The notes: generated from the letters alone by a model not told the origin. DNA of 64,000 bases from Mycobacterium sp. ITM-2016-00316 (GCF_002968335.2 NZ_CP134398.1:1674001-1738000), one strand, 5' to 3'. Counted from the stretch's first letter, positions 1 to 9,491 are shown. Made by a program: numbers and translations.

Positions 1-3000
1 CGTCGAAGGCCTCGGGGTTGGTGGTCAAACCGGCGGGGCACTTGATGTTGCAGTTCTTGGCCATCACGCACTTGAGCATCATCAGCGCGGTGGTACCGAA
101 CTCGAAGCTGTCCGCCCCGAGCAGTGCCGAGGTGATGACATCGCTGGCCGTCTGGTGTGCGCCCGAACAGCGCAGCACGACCTTCTGCCGGATCCCGTTG
201 GCCACCAGCGCCTGATGTACCTCGGCGACGCCGATCTCGGCGGAACGCCCGGCGTACTTGAGGCTGGTGACGGCCGCGGCGCCGGTGCCGCCGGTGTTGC
301 CGGCGACGTTGATGACATCGGCGCCGGCCTTGGCGACGCCCACCGCGATGGTGCCGATGCCCTCGCTGGAGACCAGCTTGACGATCACCCGTACCCGGGC
401 GGCCTTGCAGTCGTGGATGAGCTGGGCGAGGTCCTCGATGGAATAGGTGTCGTGGTGCGGTGGGGGAGAGACCAGTTCCACCCCGGGTGTCCCGCCGCGG
501 GCCGCCGCGATCTGCACGGTGACCTTGGGGGCCGGGAGCTGCCCGCCCTCGCCGGGTTTCGCGCCCTGGCCGATCTTGATCTCCAGTTCGCGCAGCATCG
601 GGTCGGCCAGGTAGCCGGCCCATACCCCGAACCGGCCGGAGGCGAACTGTTTGATCCGGGAGCCACGGATGGTGCCGTACCGGGTGATGTGCTCGCCGCC
701 CTCACCGCAGTTGGACAGCCCGCCCACCATGTTGGTGCCGTGCGCGACGGCCTCATGCGCCGAGGCGACCAGGGCACCGTGGCTCATGGCGCCGGATGTC
801 AGCGTTGCCGCGATCTCGCTGGCGGGTTGCACCGCGGCCAGCGGCATCGAGTCCGGCGCGGTCTGCACCATGGCCAGATAGTCGCGGGCGGCGCCCTGCG
901 CGCGGATCCACAGCCGGTCGACGTCGACCTCGTGGTCGACGATATCGGCGCCGAAGCGGCGCAGCAGGGACTCCGCCAAGGCCTCCAGGCGCTGCGCGCT
1001 GTGGCTCAGGCGCAGCGTGAACTCGTCACCGACCCGAACACAGGTCAGTCCACGGACCTGGAAGCTGTTGTTGCCGAACCGCGCGAACTGTCCGAGCTCG
1101 GAACGGAACTCGTCGGCGGTGTGCAGGAAGTTGACGTCGGCGGGCAACGCCAGGACATCGCGCAGGGCGGCGGGCCGGCGGGCACGCTCGGCGTTCATCG
1201 CGAATACGAAGTGCCGGTAGCCCGGGGTGATGTCGAAGCTGTTGATCGCCCGCGGCGTCATCTCCTCGAAACTGTTGTGCTGGTAGGCCTCATCGTCGAG
1301 GCCGAAGGCACCCTCGAGCTGGTGCAGGGGCAGCGACCGCAGGAACGCCGGATCGGTCATGTCCGGGTTCTCCGGTCGCCCCTCGTCACCGAAAGAGATG
1401 GCCTCCTCGGTCATGTCGACGAAACCCCGGACAGCGGTGGTGCCGTAGGAGTGCCCGGAACCCTCGGCGCGTTCCTTGAACAAACCGAGCAGGGGCACAT
1501 CCTTTTCGCCGGTGACCGACAGCGCGTGGTGGTGCCATTCGGCGACAGCGGCGGCCAGCGTGTCGAATCCGACACCGCCGACCACGGACACCACGTTGGG
1601 GAAGTAGCGGTGCAGCACCGGATCTCCGGTGTCCAGGTAGCTGGGTTCGAAGAACTCGCCGCCGATGTAGCTCTCCACGGTGCACAGACCCACCCGGCCC
1701 ATGGTCTTCATCAGGGACTTCTCGGCGGCCTTGGCGAACCGCTGGTAGGCGGCGGTCACCAATGTCTCATCAGGACCGAACTTCTCCTCGGCGCGCATCT
1801 GCACCGCCAGCGGGTACACCGCGGACGCGCCGAACCCGAGGACCGTCGCGATGTGATGCGAGGACGCCAGCTGGCCGCTCTCGGCGATCACCGAAACCCG
1901 CAGTCGCAGGCCCTGTTCGATGAGACGTTGGTTGATGGCCGAGACGGCGATGATCACCGGTATCGGTGCCAGGCCGGTCTCGATGTGCCGGTCGGAGATG
2001 ACGGCGATGCCGCCGGTCTCGCGGGCGTAGCCCTCGATGTCATCGCACAAGGCGTCGATGGCGGCGACCAGCGCATCGGCATTGGCCTGCCGGTTCTGCA
2101 GGTCCACTCGAAAACGCATCCCGAAGCGGCGCACCGGGGTGTGCTGCTGATCGCGGATGCTCAGCATGTCGAGGTGACCGAGGATCGGTGACGGGATCAC
2201 GATCTGCGGTGCGGGTTGTGCACCGCTGTTGGGCTTGGCGCCCAGCGCGACCCGCAGGGTCATCCCGTCCGCTTCGCGGATGCTGTCCAGGGGCGGGTTG
2301 GTGACCTGGGCGAAGCGTTGCGAGAAGTAGCGGGCGATCCCGCCTTCGTGGTTGGACAGCGCATTGATGGCCGCGCCGTAGCCCATCGCAGAGATCTTCT
2401 CCTGCCCGGTGGTCAGCATCGGATCCATCAGGAACTTGAAGTCTTCCTGGCTCATCGAGTAGCAGACGTAGCGCTGGTGTCGGTTGAGGTCACCGTTGTA
2501 CCGGGCGGGGGACAGCTGGCTCTCCGGCGGCACGGCGGGCAGAGCGGCGAGATTCACCCGCGCCACGGCCAGCATGTCCTGGTAATCATGTTTGGCGGCA
2601 AGCATTTCCAGGGCTTCGGTGGTGCCGTAGGACCGTTGCTCGCGGTGGTCGTAGTACAACATTCCGCCGGCCTCGATGCGGCCGCGCTTGGTGACCTGGC
2701 CCGGAGCGAAGTTCACCTGCCCGGCCTCGGACATGACGCCCAAATACTCGTCGGTCTCCACGGTGCGCAGCGGCCGCAGTCCCAGGCGGTCCAACCGGGC
2801 CCCGATGTAGGTGCCGTCACCGAAGATCAGCGCTGCCGGGCCGTCGTTCTTCTCCTCGTAGAGGCTGAAGTACTCCAGCATGGCCCGCACCTGCGGGGAG
2901 AGCGTGGTGTCGTTCTCCCAGGCCGGCGGCATCATCGCGACAACCGCAGTGACCAGATCCAGATCGTCCTCCAGGACCCGGTTCTGCAGGGTCTGATCGA

Positions 3001-3814
3001 GGCGACAGCTGTCGGACTGGCCGACCGGCCGGATGATGGCGCGGTTGCGGGCCAGCGCGATGGCATTGTCGGAGAGCCGGTTCTTCTTGTCGGTGTTCAG
3101 TTCGCCGTTGTGCGCCATGAACCGGAACGGTTGGGCCATCGTGGTGTTCGGTGCGGTGTTGGTGGAGAACCGGGTGTGGAAGAACATCGAATGAACTTCC
3201 ATCCGCGGATCGGACAGATCGTCGAAGTAGGGGACCACCTCGTTCGAGTTCAGCCGGCCCTTGAGCACCTGGGTGCGGGCGCTCAGCGACAACGGGTACA
3301 GGCCCGACAGCTCCGCCCGGGTGTAGGCGACCGCCTCGATGGCCATCAGCGCTTCGTGAATGACCTTGTCGGACAGCCGTTCGGCGGTGAAGATCCACTG
3401 CCGGATCGGGGACTGGTACTTGATGGCGGCGGGGCGGATGGCCCTGTTGTTGACCGGCACATCGCGCTTGACCAAGATGCGCAGACCGCGGGCGGTCAAT
3501 GCGTCTTCGATGACCCGTTCGGCCTCGGAGTGGAAGTCGGGGTCGTTGGGCAGGAAGAAGTTGCCGACGCCGAACTGTCCGAGGGCTAGGTCGGCGACGC
3601 CGGTGATATCGGCGAAAAAGCGGACCGAGAGGTCGAGGTTCACGCCGGCGCCGTCGCCGACACCTTCGGAGGACATGCCGCCGCGGTGCGGCACAGCGCA
3701 CAACGCGTCGTGCAGCATCTGGATCACGTCATGGGTCTGGCGGCCGTCCTTGCGAGTCAGGAAGCCGACGCCGCAGCTGTTCTTTTCCAGATCCGGATCA
3801 TGGAGCCCCGCCAC
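1..3814 (-). CDS. gltB: glutamate synthase (NADPH) large subunit, partial (3' end outside window)
   Basis: Large subunit of GOGAT, which makes two glutamates from glutamine and 2-oxoglutarate with GltD in the cytoplasm. About 1271 residues are present of the roughly 1500 usual for the family; the C-terminal GXGXG domain lies beyond base 1. The GTG start at 3814 follows GAGGAGGT at a six-base spacing. The early reading VAGLHDPDLEKNSCGVGF places the expected N-terminal nucleophile of the class II glutamine amidotransferase domain at Cys14, exposed after propeptide cleavage. Near the window edge the [3Fe-4S] motif C-V-M-A-K-N-C-N-I-K-C-P starts at about residue 1249, after the central and FMN domains. 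An IdeR-like box and an inverted repeat lie upstream. gltD is not in the window and would be expected downstream. Confidence 0.96.
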   Translation of the reverse strand, partial: MAGLHDPDLEKNSCGVGFLTRKDGRQTHDVIQMLHDALCAVPHRGGMSSEGVGDGAGVNLDLSVRFFADITGVADLALGQFGVGNFFLPNDPDFHSEAERVIEDALTARGLRILVKRDVPVNNRAIRPAAIKYQSPIRQWIFTAERLSDKVIHEALMAIEAVAYTRAELSGLYPLSLSARTQVLKGRLNSNEVVPYFDDLSDPRMEVHSMFFHTRFSTNTAPNTTMAQPFRFMAHNGELNTDKKNRLSDNAIALARNRAIIRPVGQSDSCRLDQTLQNRVLEDDLDLVTAVVAMMPPAWENDTTLSPQVRAMLEYFSLYEEKNDGPAALIFGDGTYIGARLDRLGLRPLRTVETDEYLGVMSEAGQVNFAPGQVTKRGRIEAGGMLYYDHREQRSYGTTEALEMLAAKHDYQDMLAVARVNLAALPAVPPESQLSPARYNGDLNRHQRYVCYSMSQEDFKFLMDPMLTTGQEKISAMGYGAAINALSNHEGGIARYFSQRFAQVTNPPLDSIREADGMTLRVALGAKPNSGAQPAPQIVIPSPILGHLDMLSIRDQQHTPVRRFGMRFRVDLQNRQANADALVAAIDALCDDIEGYARETGGIAVISDRHIETGLAPIPVIIAVSAINQRLIEQGLRLRVSVIAESGQLASSHHIATVLGFGASAVYPLAVQMRAEEKFGPDETLVTAAYQRFAKAAEKSLMKTMGRVGLCTVESYIGGEFFEPSYLDTGDPVLHRYFPNVVSVVGGVGFDTLAAAVAEWHHHALSVTGEKDVPLLGLFKERAEGSGHSYGTTAVRGFVDMTEEAISFGDEGRPENPDMTDPAFLRSLPLHQLEGAFGLDDEAYQHNSFEEMTPRAINSFDITPGYRHFVFAMNAERARRPAALRDVLALPADVNFLHTADEFRSELGQFARFGNNSFQVRGLTCVRVGDEFTLRLSHSAQRLEALAESLLRRFGADIVDHEVDVDRLWIRAQGAARDYLAMVQTAPDSMPLAAVQPASEIAATLTSGAMSHGALVASAHEAVAHGTNMVGGLSNCGEGGEHITRYGTIRGSRIKQFASGRFGVWAGYLADPMLRELEIKIGQGAKPGEGGQLPAPKVTVQIAAARGGTPGVELVSPPPHHDTYSIEDLAQLIHDCKAARVRVIVKLVSSEGIGTIAVGVAKAGADVINVAGNTGGTGAAAVTSLKYAGRSAEIGVAEVHQALVANGIRQKVVLRCSGAHQTASDVITSALLGADSFEFGTTALMMLKCVMAKNCNIKCPAGLTTNPEAFD

Positions 3815-3850
3815 CCGGTGACCTCCTCAACGCTGCAGATGCACAGATCG

Positions 3851-3899
3851 CACCGCATGGGTTCTCGACGCTGAGGGATCCCGCTCGGCCCATGCGGTG
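3851..3899. repeat. inverted repeat in the gltB leader
   Basis: CACCGCATGGG (3851-3861) and its exact complement CCCATGCGGTG (3889-3899) are separated by 27 bases that contain the palindrome GGGATCCC. The element lies 37-85 bases upstream of the gltB GTG. It could fold as a leader hairpin or serve as a protein-binding site. The two arms match perfectly over 11 bp; the function is inferred only from position. Confidence 0.5.
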
Positions 3900-3921
3900 A
3901 CCGCAGGCTCGGTGCTCGCGA

Positions 3922-3940
3922 AGAGCTTAGCCTAGCCTAA
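3922..3940 (-). promoter_or_regulatory. IdeR/iron-box-like 19-mer upstream of gltB
   Basis: Read on the minus strand, the site TTAGGCTAGGCTAAGCTCT matches the mycobacterial iron-box consensus TTAGGTTAGGCTAACCTAA at 15 of 19 positions, with all mismatches but one in the right half. It sits about 108 bases upstream of the gltB start. GltB is an iron-sulfur enzyme, so iron control would make sense, but occupancy by IdeR is inferred. Confidence 0.5.
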
Positions 3941-3999
3941 GGACATGCTGGTGAGGGGCTCAGCCCTGGCCGCCGCGCTGCGGGAACCCACAAGATATC

Positions 4000-4033
4000 G
4001 GAACGGCCCCGGGAAACACACCGGGGCCGTTCC
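4000..4033. terminator. strong stem-loop between csbD-like gene and gltB
   Basis: GGAACGGCCCCGG (4000-4012) pairs perfectly with CCGGGGCCGTTCC (4021-4033) across an eight-base loop. There is no U-tract on either strand, as in many mycobacterial intrinsic terminators. It is the second hairpin downstream of the csbD-like gene, and no protein gene ends directly at it, so it may act as a back-up terminator or end a short RNA from 4034-4115. Confidence 0.6.
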
Positions 4034-4115
4034 ATGGGCTTGGAGCTACCCGCTCCGGAAAGTCTGGTGGGGTGATCTGTGCGCCGCGGGGGAATCGCGC
4101 GCGACTGATCAGCCG

Positions 4116-4156
4116 CGAAACGATGGGCCCCGCCGGTAGCGGGACCCATCGTTTCG
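4116..4156. terminator. terminator hairpin of the csbD-like gene
   Basis: CGAAACGATGGG (4116-4127) pairs with CCCATCGTTTCG (4145-4156); the stem continues through one mismatch into CCCGC/GCGGG with a five-base loop. It begins nine bases past the csbD-like stop codon on the minus strand. No U-run follows. Confidence 0.75.
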
Positions 4157-4164
4157 GTCTGGTG

Positions 4165-4404
4165 CTATTTCGCGTGTTCCGCCGACTCCTGGCGCGCCTC
4201 GGCGGCGCCGGCTGCGCCACGCGCGGCCTCGGCTTCGGCTTCCTTCTTGGCGACATCGCGCTGCGCGTCGGCCTTGTCCTGCTGAGCCTTGCCTTCTTCG
4301 CGCAGGGAGTCATTGTCGGTCACGATGCCGGCAACTTCCTTGGCCTTGCCCTTGACGTCTTCGACAATGCCGCTCACGGCGTTCTCGGGTCCACTGTCAG
4401 CCAT
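4165..4404 (-). CDS. CsbD-like small stress protein
   Basis: A 79-residue acidic, alanine-, lysine- and glutamate-rich protein. Residues about 9-35 read VSGIVEDVKGKAKEVAG plus an aspartate/asparagine-rich turn, which is the CsbD-type motif of small general-stress proteins. The remainder is a charged helix-prone tail. The ATG at 4404 is chosen because GGAGG stands six bases upstream; the longer upstream frame lacks these features. It is monocistronic, with a strong terminator behind it and about 80 bases to kup upstream. Biochemical function in the family is unknown; a stress role is inferred from family membership. Confidence 0.8.
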   Translation of the reverse strand: MADSGPENAVSGIVEDVKGKAKEVAGIVTDNDSLREEGKAQQDKADAQRDVAKKEAEAEAARGAAGAAEARQESAEHAK

Positions 4405-4483
4405 CGGATACCTCCAGGTTGATGTTGATCGCTGGCATGGTTGGTACCCACAAGATCGACGGCCCAATCAGAGAAGCTCCAGA

Positions 4484-6418
4484 TCACACTTCCATCCGGG
4501 ATCCCACGAGAATCGTCCGATCCTGGGGCAGGTGGAAATAGCCGGCGGCATCGGCGGTGAGGAACGACGTCGCCACGAAGAGCCTTTTGCGCCAGCCCGT
4601 CATGTCGGTGCTGTCACCGGGGACCAACTCCAGATGGGACAGGAAGAAGGACGCGCGGTCCAGATCGACGCCGCCCTCGGTGAGTGTCGCCGGAAGCATC
4701 CGCAGCGCCGCCGGGACATCGGGTCGCTCCATGTAGCCGGCGTGCACCGTGACGTGCACGATGCCGTCGTCGCGGTACCCGAGCGTGTCGACCGTGATCC
4801 GTTGGTCCTCGGACAGTCGTGGCACCGGCAGCGTCTCCACCGACACGATGATGACGTGCTCGTGCAGGACATGGTTGTGCTCGACGTTGGCGCGCATGGC
4901 CAGCGGGGTGGTGTCATCGCTGCGGTTGAGAAAGACCGACGTGCCGGGCACGCGCGCCAGCGGGGGCCTACGGTCGGCCAATTCGTCGATGAACGGGCGT
5001 AGCGGTCCCTCGATCGCCCGCCGCGAGTCGGTCACCAGGTGCCTGCCGCGCTGCCAGGTCGTCATCACGGTGAACGCGAAGACGGCGATCGCCAGCGGCA
5101 GCCACGCGCCGTGCACCAACTTCGTCAGGTTCGCCGCGAAGAACATCAGGTCGACCACCAGCAGCGCGCCGCCACCGATCACCAGCACCCACAGCGGCCA
5201 CTTCCATTGCTGGCGTGCGTAATACATGAACAACAAGGTGGTGATCGTGATGGTGCCGCTCACCGCCATGCCGAAGGCGTAGGCCAACGCCGCGGAGGTT
5301 TCGAACGCGAACACCAGCGTGATGACCGAGACCATCAGCACCCAATTGATCCACGGCACGTAGATCTGCCCGATGGCCTTCGCTGAAGTGTGCGTGATCC
5401 GCAGCCGGGGCAGGTATCCCAGCTGAACGGCCTGCGAGACCACCGAGAAGGCGCCGGTGATCACCGCCTGTGAGGCGATCACCGTGGCCGCGGTGGCCAG
5501 TAGGACCAACGGCAGCCGCGCCCACTCCGGGGCGAGCAAGAAGAACGGCGCGGTGTGCACGTTGTCGTCGTGCAGCAGCAGCGCACCCTGGCCGAAATAG
5601 TTGAGGGTGCAGGCCGGCAGCACGAGGCCCAGCCAGCCGATCACGATGGCCCGCCGCCCGAAATGCCCCATATCGGCGTACAGCGCCTCGGCCCCGGTGA
5701 CGGCGAGCACGATCGCGGCCAGCGCGAAGAAGGCGATGTGGAAGTGCCCGCTGAGGAACGCGATGGCGTGGGTCGGTGACAGCGCGGCGAGGATGCCCGG
5801 ATTGGCGGCGATGCCGCTGATTCCGCAGGCACCGATCGCGACGAACCAGACGATCATCACGGGTCCGAAGAACCGGCCGACGACCGCCGTGCCGTGGCGC
5901 TGCACGCTGAACAGCGCCACGATGATCACCGCGGTGATCGGCACCACCCAGTCCTTCAGGTCGGGTTCGATGGTCTTGAGGCCCTCGACCGCCGACAGCA
6001 CCGAGATCGCGGGCGTGATCATGGAGTCACCGAAGAACAGGGCTGCGCCGAAGAGTCCCAGGAAGCCGAGGGCGATGGCGGTCCGGTGACCCCGGGTGCT
6101 CGCACCGCGCCGCAGCAGCGTGATCAGTGCCATGATGCCGCCCTCGCCGTGGTTGTCGGCACGCATGACCAGGGTGACGTAGGTGAAGGTGACGATCAGC
6201 ATGACCGACCAGAAGATCAGGGAGACAACCCCATACACGTTCGCCTCGTCGAGCGGCACCGGATGCGGATCGGCCGGGTTGAACACCGTCTGGAGGGTGT
6301 AGATGGGGCTGGTGCCGATATCGCCGAAGACCACACCGAGCGCGCCGACGATGATGGCCGGACGCAGCGGCCGGATCTCGGGTGCCGCCGGGCTCTCTAC
6401 GGGTTTGTCTTCGAGCAT
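4484..6418 (-). CDS. kup: Kup-type low-affinity potassium transporter
   Basis: A 644-residue membrane protein of the KUP/HAK/KT family, which imports K+ by proton symport. The N-terminal signature GALGVVFGDIGTSPIY (about residues 25-41) and the motif DNHGEGGIMAL are clear, followed by about twelve hydrophobic segments to roughly residue 460 and a soluble C-terminal domain. Length is typical. The ATG at 6418 lies three bases beyond the modC stop codon, so kup is probably the last gene of the molybdate operon. That linkage is unusual; I know of no functional reason for pairing K+ uptake with molybdate uptake. Confidence 0.95.
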   Translation of the reverse strand: MLEDKPVESPAAPEIRPLRPAIIVGALGVVFGDIGTSPIYTLQTVFNPADPHPVPLDEANVYGVVSLIFWSVMLIVTFTYVTLVMRADNHGEGGIMALITLLRRGASTRGHRTAIALGFLGLFGAALFFGDSMITPAISVLSAVEGLKTIEPDLKDWVVPITAVIIVALFSVQRHGTAVVGRFFGPVMIVWFVAIGACGISGIAANPGILAALSPTHAIAFLSGHFHIAFFALAAIVLAVTGAEALYADMGHFGRRAIVIGWLGLVLPACTLNYFGQGALLLHDDNVHTAPFFLLAPEWARLPLVLLATAATVIASQAVITGAFSVVSQAVQLGYLPRLRITHTSAKAIGQIYVPWINWVLMVSVITLVFAFETSAALAYAFGMAVSGTITITTLLFMYYARQQWKWPLWVLVIGGGALLVVDLMFFAANLTKLVHGAWLPLAIAVFAFTVMTTWQRGRHLVTDSRRAIEGPLRPFIDELADRRPPLARVPGTSVFLNRSDDTTPLAMRANVEHNHVLHEHVIIVSVETLPVPRLSEDQRITVDTLGYRDDGIVHVTVHAGYMERPDVPAALRMLPATLTEGGVDLDRASFFLSHLELVPGDSTDMTGWRKRLFVATSFLTADAAGYFHLPQDRTILVGSRMEV

Positions 6419-6421
6419 GCC

Positions 6422-7507
6422 CTACATCATTGGTGCCAGCGCCGGATGAAGTTGCACTTCCTGCGTTTTCACCACGAAGTACACGCTCTTGCCGGGCTCC
6501 AGATCCAGTTCGGCGGCCGCCGCGGCGGTGATATCGGCGGCCAGCGCGGTGCGGTCATCGCGGGGATCGACGCCCCGGACCCGCACGGTGGTGCCGTGGA
6601 TGTCGAGTTCGGTGATGGTCACCGCGATGACATTGCGCGGGCTGGCGCGCGGAGCACTCAGGTGCACCGCGACCGCGGCCGGCCGGAACAGCGCAATCGC
6701 GGGTGCACCGACCGGTAGCTCGGACATGCCGGAAAGATCAGCGCCCCAGGATGTCCGGAGGATTCCGGGCTCGGTGATGGAGCCAGATACCAGGTTGACT
6801 CCGGCGATGGTCGCGGCGAACTCGCTGCGCGGGGTGGTCAGTACCTCGCGGACCGGACCGCGCTCCACGATGCGCCCCCTGTCCACCACGATGACCTTGT
6901 CGGCGATGGCCAGGGCGTCGAGCAGATCGTGGGTGACGATGATCGCGGTGCGGCCGGTGTCGCCGAGCACCTCGCGTAGCAGGCGGCGCATCGCCGGGGC
7001 GGCGCTGACATCGAGGGCGGCCATCGGTTCGTCGAGCAGCAGTAGCGCCGGCTCGGCGGCCAGGGCTCGTGCCAGCGCCACGCGCTGCGCCTGCCCGCCC
7101 GACAACTCGGCGGGTGTGCGGTCGGCCAGGTCAGCGGCGCCGACGGCGGCGAGCCAGCGCCGGGCGGCCGTGCGGGCCGCGCGGCGCGACAGGCCCCGGC
7201 ACCGCGGCGCGTAGCCGACGTTGGCGGTGACATTCATGTGCGGGAACAGCATCGCCTGCTGCGACAACATGGCCACCCCGCGGGCGTGGGTGGGCAGGAA
7301 CGTCCCCGCATCGGTGTCGGTCAGGACGGTGTCCCCGAGTTCGATGCGCCCGGTGTCCGGTCGCAGCAGACCGGCGATCAGCATCAGCAGCGTCGACTTC
7401 CCGGCGCCGTTGGGGCCCAACACGGCCAGCACCTCGCCATCGTCGAGAGACACGTCGAACTCGACATCGCGTTGCTCCAGGCGGGCCGCCACCCGCACCC
7501 CGCTCAC
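6422..7507 (-). CDS. modC: molybdate ABC transporter ATP-binding protein
   Basis: 361 residues. Walker [10 protein letters not shown] at 31-39, ABC signature [15 protein letters not shown] near 128, and Walker [13 protein letters not shown] are intact. A C-terminal TOBE/Mop-like domain (about 290-355) is the usual ModC regulatory domain that binds molybdate or tungstate. The GTG at 7507 overlaps the modB TGA as GTGA, implying coupled translation, and fixes the start. It powers ModB at the cytoplasmic face. The cargo could be molybdate or tungstate; molybdate is the default from the modA/B/regulator context. Confidence 0.92.
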   Translation of the reverse strand: MSGVRVAARLEQRDVEFDVSLDDGEVLAVLGPNGAGKSTLLMLIAGLLRPDTGRIELGDTVLTDTDAGTFLPTHARGVAMLSQQAMLFPHMNVTANVGYAPRCRGLSRRAARTAARRWLAAVGAADLADRTPAELSGGQAQRVALARALAAEPALLLLDEPMAALDVSAAPAMRRLLREVLGDTGRTAIIVTHDLLDALAIADKVIVVDRGRIVERGPVREVLTTPRSEFAATIAGVNLVSGSITEPGILRTSWGADLSGMSELPVGAPAIALFRPAAVAVHLSAPRASPRNVIAVTITELDIHGTTVRVRGVDPRDDRTALAADITAAAAAELDLEPGKSVYFVVKTQEVQLHPALAPMM

Positions 7508-8316
7508 AGCGGGCCCGCCAGCCGGCGGGTGCCCGAGGCGATCACGATGGCCGCGGCCACCACGATCAGCAGCAGCGACAGCGCGACCGCGGCGTCGGCA
7601 TCGGACTCGCGCTGCAGGTAGATCTCCAGCGGCAACGTCCGGGTAACGCCCTGCAGTGAGCCGGCGAACGTCAGCGTCGCCCCGAACTCGCCGAGGGATC
7701 GGGCGAACGCCAGCACCGCGCCCGAGAGCAGACCGGGCAGCACCAGCGGCAGGGTCACCGTGCGCAGCACGGTGGTGGGCCGGGCGCCGAGCGTGGCGGC
7801 GATGTGCTCGTAGCCGGTGCCCGCCGAACGCAGCGCGCCTTCGAGGCTGACGACCAAGAACGGCAGCGACACGAAGGACTGGGCCAGCACCACCGCCGTG
7901 GTGGAGAAGGCGATCCGGACACCCCACAGATCGAGGTACTCGCCGAGCAGCCCCTGCCGGCCAAAGGTGTACAGCAGCGCGATACCGCCCACCACCGGCG
8001 GCAGCACCAGTGGCAGCAGCACCAGGGCGCGCAGGACGGACTGGCCGCGAAACTGCCCGCGGGCCAGCACGAGTGCCATCGGCACACCGATCAGCACGCA
8101 GACCACCGTACTGGCGCCGGCAGTCTTCAGGCTCAACGCCAGTGCCGCCCGCGATGACTCGGAGGTGATCAGCGGAATGAAGCGGGGCCAGTCGATCTTC
8201 AACAGGATCGCGATCAGCGGCGCGATCACGAACAGCGCGCCGAGCGCGGCGGGCAGGTAGATCCAGGCCGGTAGACCCACCTGAATCAGTGCGCCGTGGC
8301 GCCGGGCGATGGTCAC
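7504..8316 (-). CDS. modB: molybdate ABC transporter permease
   Basis: 270 residues with about five to six transmembrane helices and the permease EAA-type loop around [22 protein letters not shown], where the ATPase docks. The GTG at 8316 overlaps the modA stop as GTGA. Upstream in-frame codons run into modA and are not used. Typical length for ModB. It forms the membrane channel between lipoprotein ModA and ATPase ModC. Confidence 0.93.
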   Translation of the reverse strand: MTIARRHGALIQVGLPAWIYLPAALGALFVIAPLIAILLKIDWPRFIPLITSESSRAALALSLKTAGASTVVCVLIGVPMALVLARGQFRGQSVLRALVLLPLVLPPVVGGIALLYTFGRQGLLGEYLDLWGVRIAFSTTAVVLAQSFVSLPFLVVSLEGALRSAGTGYEHIAATLGARPTTVLRTVTLPLVLPGLLSGAVLAFARSLGEFGATLTFAGSLQGVTRTLPLEIYLQRESDADAAVALSLLLIVVAAAIVIASGTRRLAGPL

Positions 8317-9065
8317 GGCGCGGTGAAGCCCGCACTCGTGAGCACGTCCTGCCCGGCCGGCCCCGTCACGAGGTCGATGAAAGCCTGTGCTGCTTGCGGA
8401 TTGGCGGCATCCTTCAGCACGGCGATCGGGTAGGTGTTCACCGCCTCGGCGGATTCGGGGAACGCGACGGCGGTCACCTTGTCCCCGGCGCCGGCGGCGT
8501 CGGTGACATACACCAGCCCCGCATCGGCCTGCCCGGACGTGATCTTGCCCAGCACGTCGGTGACGGCGGATTCCTCGCTCACCGGGGACAGTTCGACACC
8601 GGCGGCCCGCTCGACCTTCTCGGTGGCCGACCCGCACGGCACCTGCGGCGCGCACACCACCACCTGGGTGCCGGGCTTGGCCAGATCCGCGAAAGTAGCG
8701 ATGCCCTTGGGGTTTCCGGGCGGGGTGACGATCGTCAGCGTGTTGGCGGCGAAATTCGCCGGCGAACCGGCGACCAGTCCCTCATCGGAGACCTTGGTCA
8801 TGGTGTCGATGTCGGCCGAGGCGAACACATCGGCCGGCGCGCCCTGGGCGAGCTGTGCCACCAGATCCGCGGAACCGGCGAAGTTGAACGTCACCGTGGT
8901 TCCCGGGTTCTCGGCCTCGTAGCCGGCTCCGAGCTCGGTGAAACTCGTCTTCAGCGACGCCGCCGCGAAGACGGTGACCGCGGCCGACGACGGCGCATCC
9001 GAGGCGGTGGGTGAGCATCCGGTGAGCAGCGCCGCAACGCTGAGCACGGCGGCCAGCGGCTTCAC
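8313..9065 (-). CDS. modA: molybdate-binding lipoprotein
   Basis: 250 residues. The N-terminus [20 protein letters not shown] is a lipoprotein signal with lipobox L-L-T-G-C and acceptor Cys17. The mature part begins with [13 protein letters not shown], the usual start of the ModA periplasmic-binding fold, and includes the family-like segment [25 protein letters not shown] at 9065 overlaps the regulator stop as GTGA. It captures oxyanion outside the membrane and delivers it to ModBC. Confidence 0.93.
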   Translation of the reverse strand: MKPLAAVLSVAALLTGCSPTASDAPSSAAVTVFAAASLKTSFTELGAGYEAENPGTTVTFNFAGSADLVAQLAQGAPADVFASADIDTMTKVSDEGLVAGSPANFAANTLTIVTPPGNPKGIATFADLAKPGTQVVVCAPQVPCGSATEKVERAAGVELSPVSEESAVTDVLGKITSGQADAGLVYVTDAAGAGDKVTAVAFPESAEAVNTYPIAVLKDAANPQAAQAFIDLVTGPAGQDVLTSAGFTAP

Positions 9066-9466
9066 GAGGCCCCTGCGGGGGTTTCGACGATGACCGTGGT
9101 GGCCTTGACCACGGCGACGGCCAGCGCCCCGGGCTCCAGGCCGAGTTGTTCGACCGAGGCCGTGCTCATCAGCGAGACGATGGTGAACGGCCCGCATTGC
9201 ATCTGAACCTCGCTCATCACCCGATCGGAGGTCACCTTGGTGACCAGGCCGACGAGCCGGTTGCGGGCCGAGCTACTGGCGCCGGTGGGGTCGGTCGGCG
9301 GGGAGGCCTGCTCACGGACGAATTCGGCCAGGACATCACCGGCGATGACCTTGCGCCCCGCATCGTCCTTGTGAGACGCCAAGGCTCCACCGTCGATCCA
9401 CCGGCGCACGGTGTCATCGCTGACCCCGAGCAGGGCGGCCGCATCCCTGATGCGGATGTCCGGCAT
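9062..9466 (-). CDS. HTH plus Mop/TOBE-domain molybdate-responsive regulator
   Basis: 134 residues. Residues about 3-50 (IRIRDAAALLGVSDDTVRRW onward) are an excisionase/MerR-type helix-turn-helix. Residues about 70-132 form a molybdopterin-binding (Mop/TOBE) domain. This is a minimal two-domain counterpart of ModE, joining a different HTH to one Mop module. The ATG at 9466 has GGGAGG seven bases upstream; the longer frame would reach into the promoter. It is the first gene of the modABC-kup operon and is likely autoregulatory. Molybdate as the ligand is inferred from domain and context. Confidence 0.85.
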   Translation of the reverse strand: MPDIRIRDAAALLGVSDDTVRRWIDGGALASHKDDAGRKVIAGDVLAEFVREQASPPTDPTGASSSARNRLVGLVTKVTSDRVMSEVQMQCGPFTIVSLMSTASVEQLGLEPGALAVAVVKATTVIVETPAGAS

Positions 9467-9491
9467 CTGCGCCTCCCATCGATCGAAACCG

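Noticed and set aside
155..2191. 678-codon open frame on the plus strand
   Set aside because: It is antisense to gltB, whose minus-strand frame carries the GOGAT motifs; the long frame is a by-product of high GC.
4034..4115. tRNA or known small RNA between the two hairpins
   Set aside because: No acceptor stem, TPsiC-like arm or CCA; only kept as a low-interest possibility of an uncharacterised short RNA.
3945..4139. 64-codon plus-strand frame after the iron-box-like site
   Set aside because: It runs through the perfect hairpin at 4000-4033 and has no ribosome site; the iron box is oriented to serve gltB equally well.
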